Notes under the pieces: generated by a model
Database searches by the model: none
Seen by the model: the letters and a program-made list of their open reading frames with translations, nothing else
Told to the model about the DNA's origin: nothing
Origin: Chrysomallon squamiferum
Taxonomy: Eukaryota; Mollusca; Gastropoda; Neomphalida; Peltospiridae
Direction: 5' to 3'
DNA length: 64,000 nucleotides
Assembly: GCA_012295275.1 (NCBI GenBank)
Contig: CM022679.1
Location: forward strand, 31,598,447-31,662,446
Shown here: positions 63,501 to 64,000 of the stretch, one piece after another
Numbering within the stretch: position 1 is the first letter of the stretch
Layout: every line of letters begins with the position of its first letter
Made by a program: the position numbers and the translations under genes

Positions 63501-64000
63501 ACTACATTACAACCTCGACAACTATTACATTATTTCTGTCACAGCTCGTTCATTTTAATGTTTGTTCAACTGTTATAACTATCTCTACTGCTACAACTTC
63601 TACGACGTCAACAGTTACTAATATGACGAGATTACAAATGTAATTTTGTATTTTCTGACTAACTCACCCACTGTGACAAGACTGGTAAAAAAAGGTAGTC
63701 CCATTTAAATAGGTTGCAAATACGGTAAGCACGTGCTTTCCAATATCACTTTTGTTAGCGTAAGGAAATAAAGATGTCATCACGTATCGAGTACACTTCA
63801 CCTTCACGTTGTGGATGTTTACAGCAACGTGAACACTGCTGATGTTTCCTTGTTAACATTTCCCTTTTTGTTCACAGACAGTGTTGGAACGGGAGAAAAC
63901 AGTTTTGTTTAAGGAGACTGTTTGTCCTAGATGAGCCACGACAAAATTATTTTGTTTTGAAGAATCCACGAGTACAGGGTGAACTGCAACGATAGAAATA
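63501..64000. other. Right end of window within copy 2, no gene recognised
   Basis: Matches 56540-57037 with a few substitutions. Nothing coding is recognised. Confidence 0.5.

Overview
This window is eukaryotic, most likely from a marine invertebrate and probably a mollusc. It is AT-rich and dense in microsatellites. The one recognisable gene has spliced exons and encodes a secreted von Willebrand factor A (vWA) protein. A short tandem repeat carries a GAGAGATAACTCC-type motif that I associate with molluscan repeats. The species cannot be fixed from the sequence. There is no bacterial-style gene content.

Layout. (1) 1-2414: AT-rich non-coding DNA with three diverged tandem copies of a roughly 470-525 bp unit and two microsatellites. 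(2) 2415-2614, 22464-22663 and 51301-51500: three assembly gaps of exactly 200 N each, so probably placeholders of unknown true size. (3) 2615-51300: about 48 kb of one 53-bp satellite, all in one orientation. It equals roughly 910 unit lengths and is interrupted only by gap 2. Some stretches are near-perfect; others are badly scrambled and T/A/G-only. Directly right of gap 2 lies a near-exact Oxford Nanopore sequencing adapter (22664-22694), which shows that raw read sequence got into the assembly here. Part of the scrambling may therefore be read error. (4) 51501-64000: two head-to-tail copies of a segment of about 6.96 kb, nearly identical by eye. Copy 1 starts at gap 3 and copy 2 runs off the right edge.

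Each duplicated copy carries, on the minus strand, the first three exons of the same gene. Exon 1 holds a signal peptide and the start of a lysozyme-like domain, exon 2 the rest of that domain, and exon 3 the first half of a vWA domain. Each copy also carries, on the plus strand, a decayed pogo/Tigger-like DDE transposase. Neither gene copy is complete. In copy 1 the vWA exon is cut by gap 3 and exon 2 has a nonsense change (TGG to TGA). In copy 2 the vWA exon reads into a 46-bp tandem repeat, and no second vWA half is visible downstream.

The most notable points are the very large 53-bp satellite with a telomere-like core, the adapter contamination inside it, a pair of rare variants shared by array sites 21 kb apart, and the young tandem duplication of a truncated gene. 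I found no convincing previously undescribed multi-gene system.
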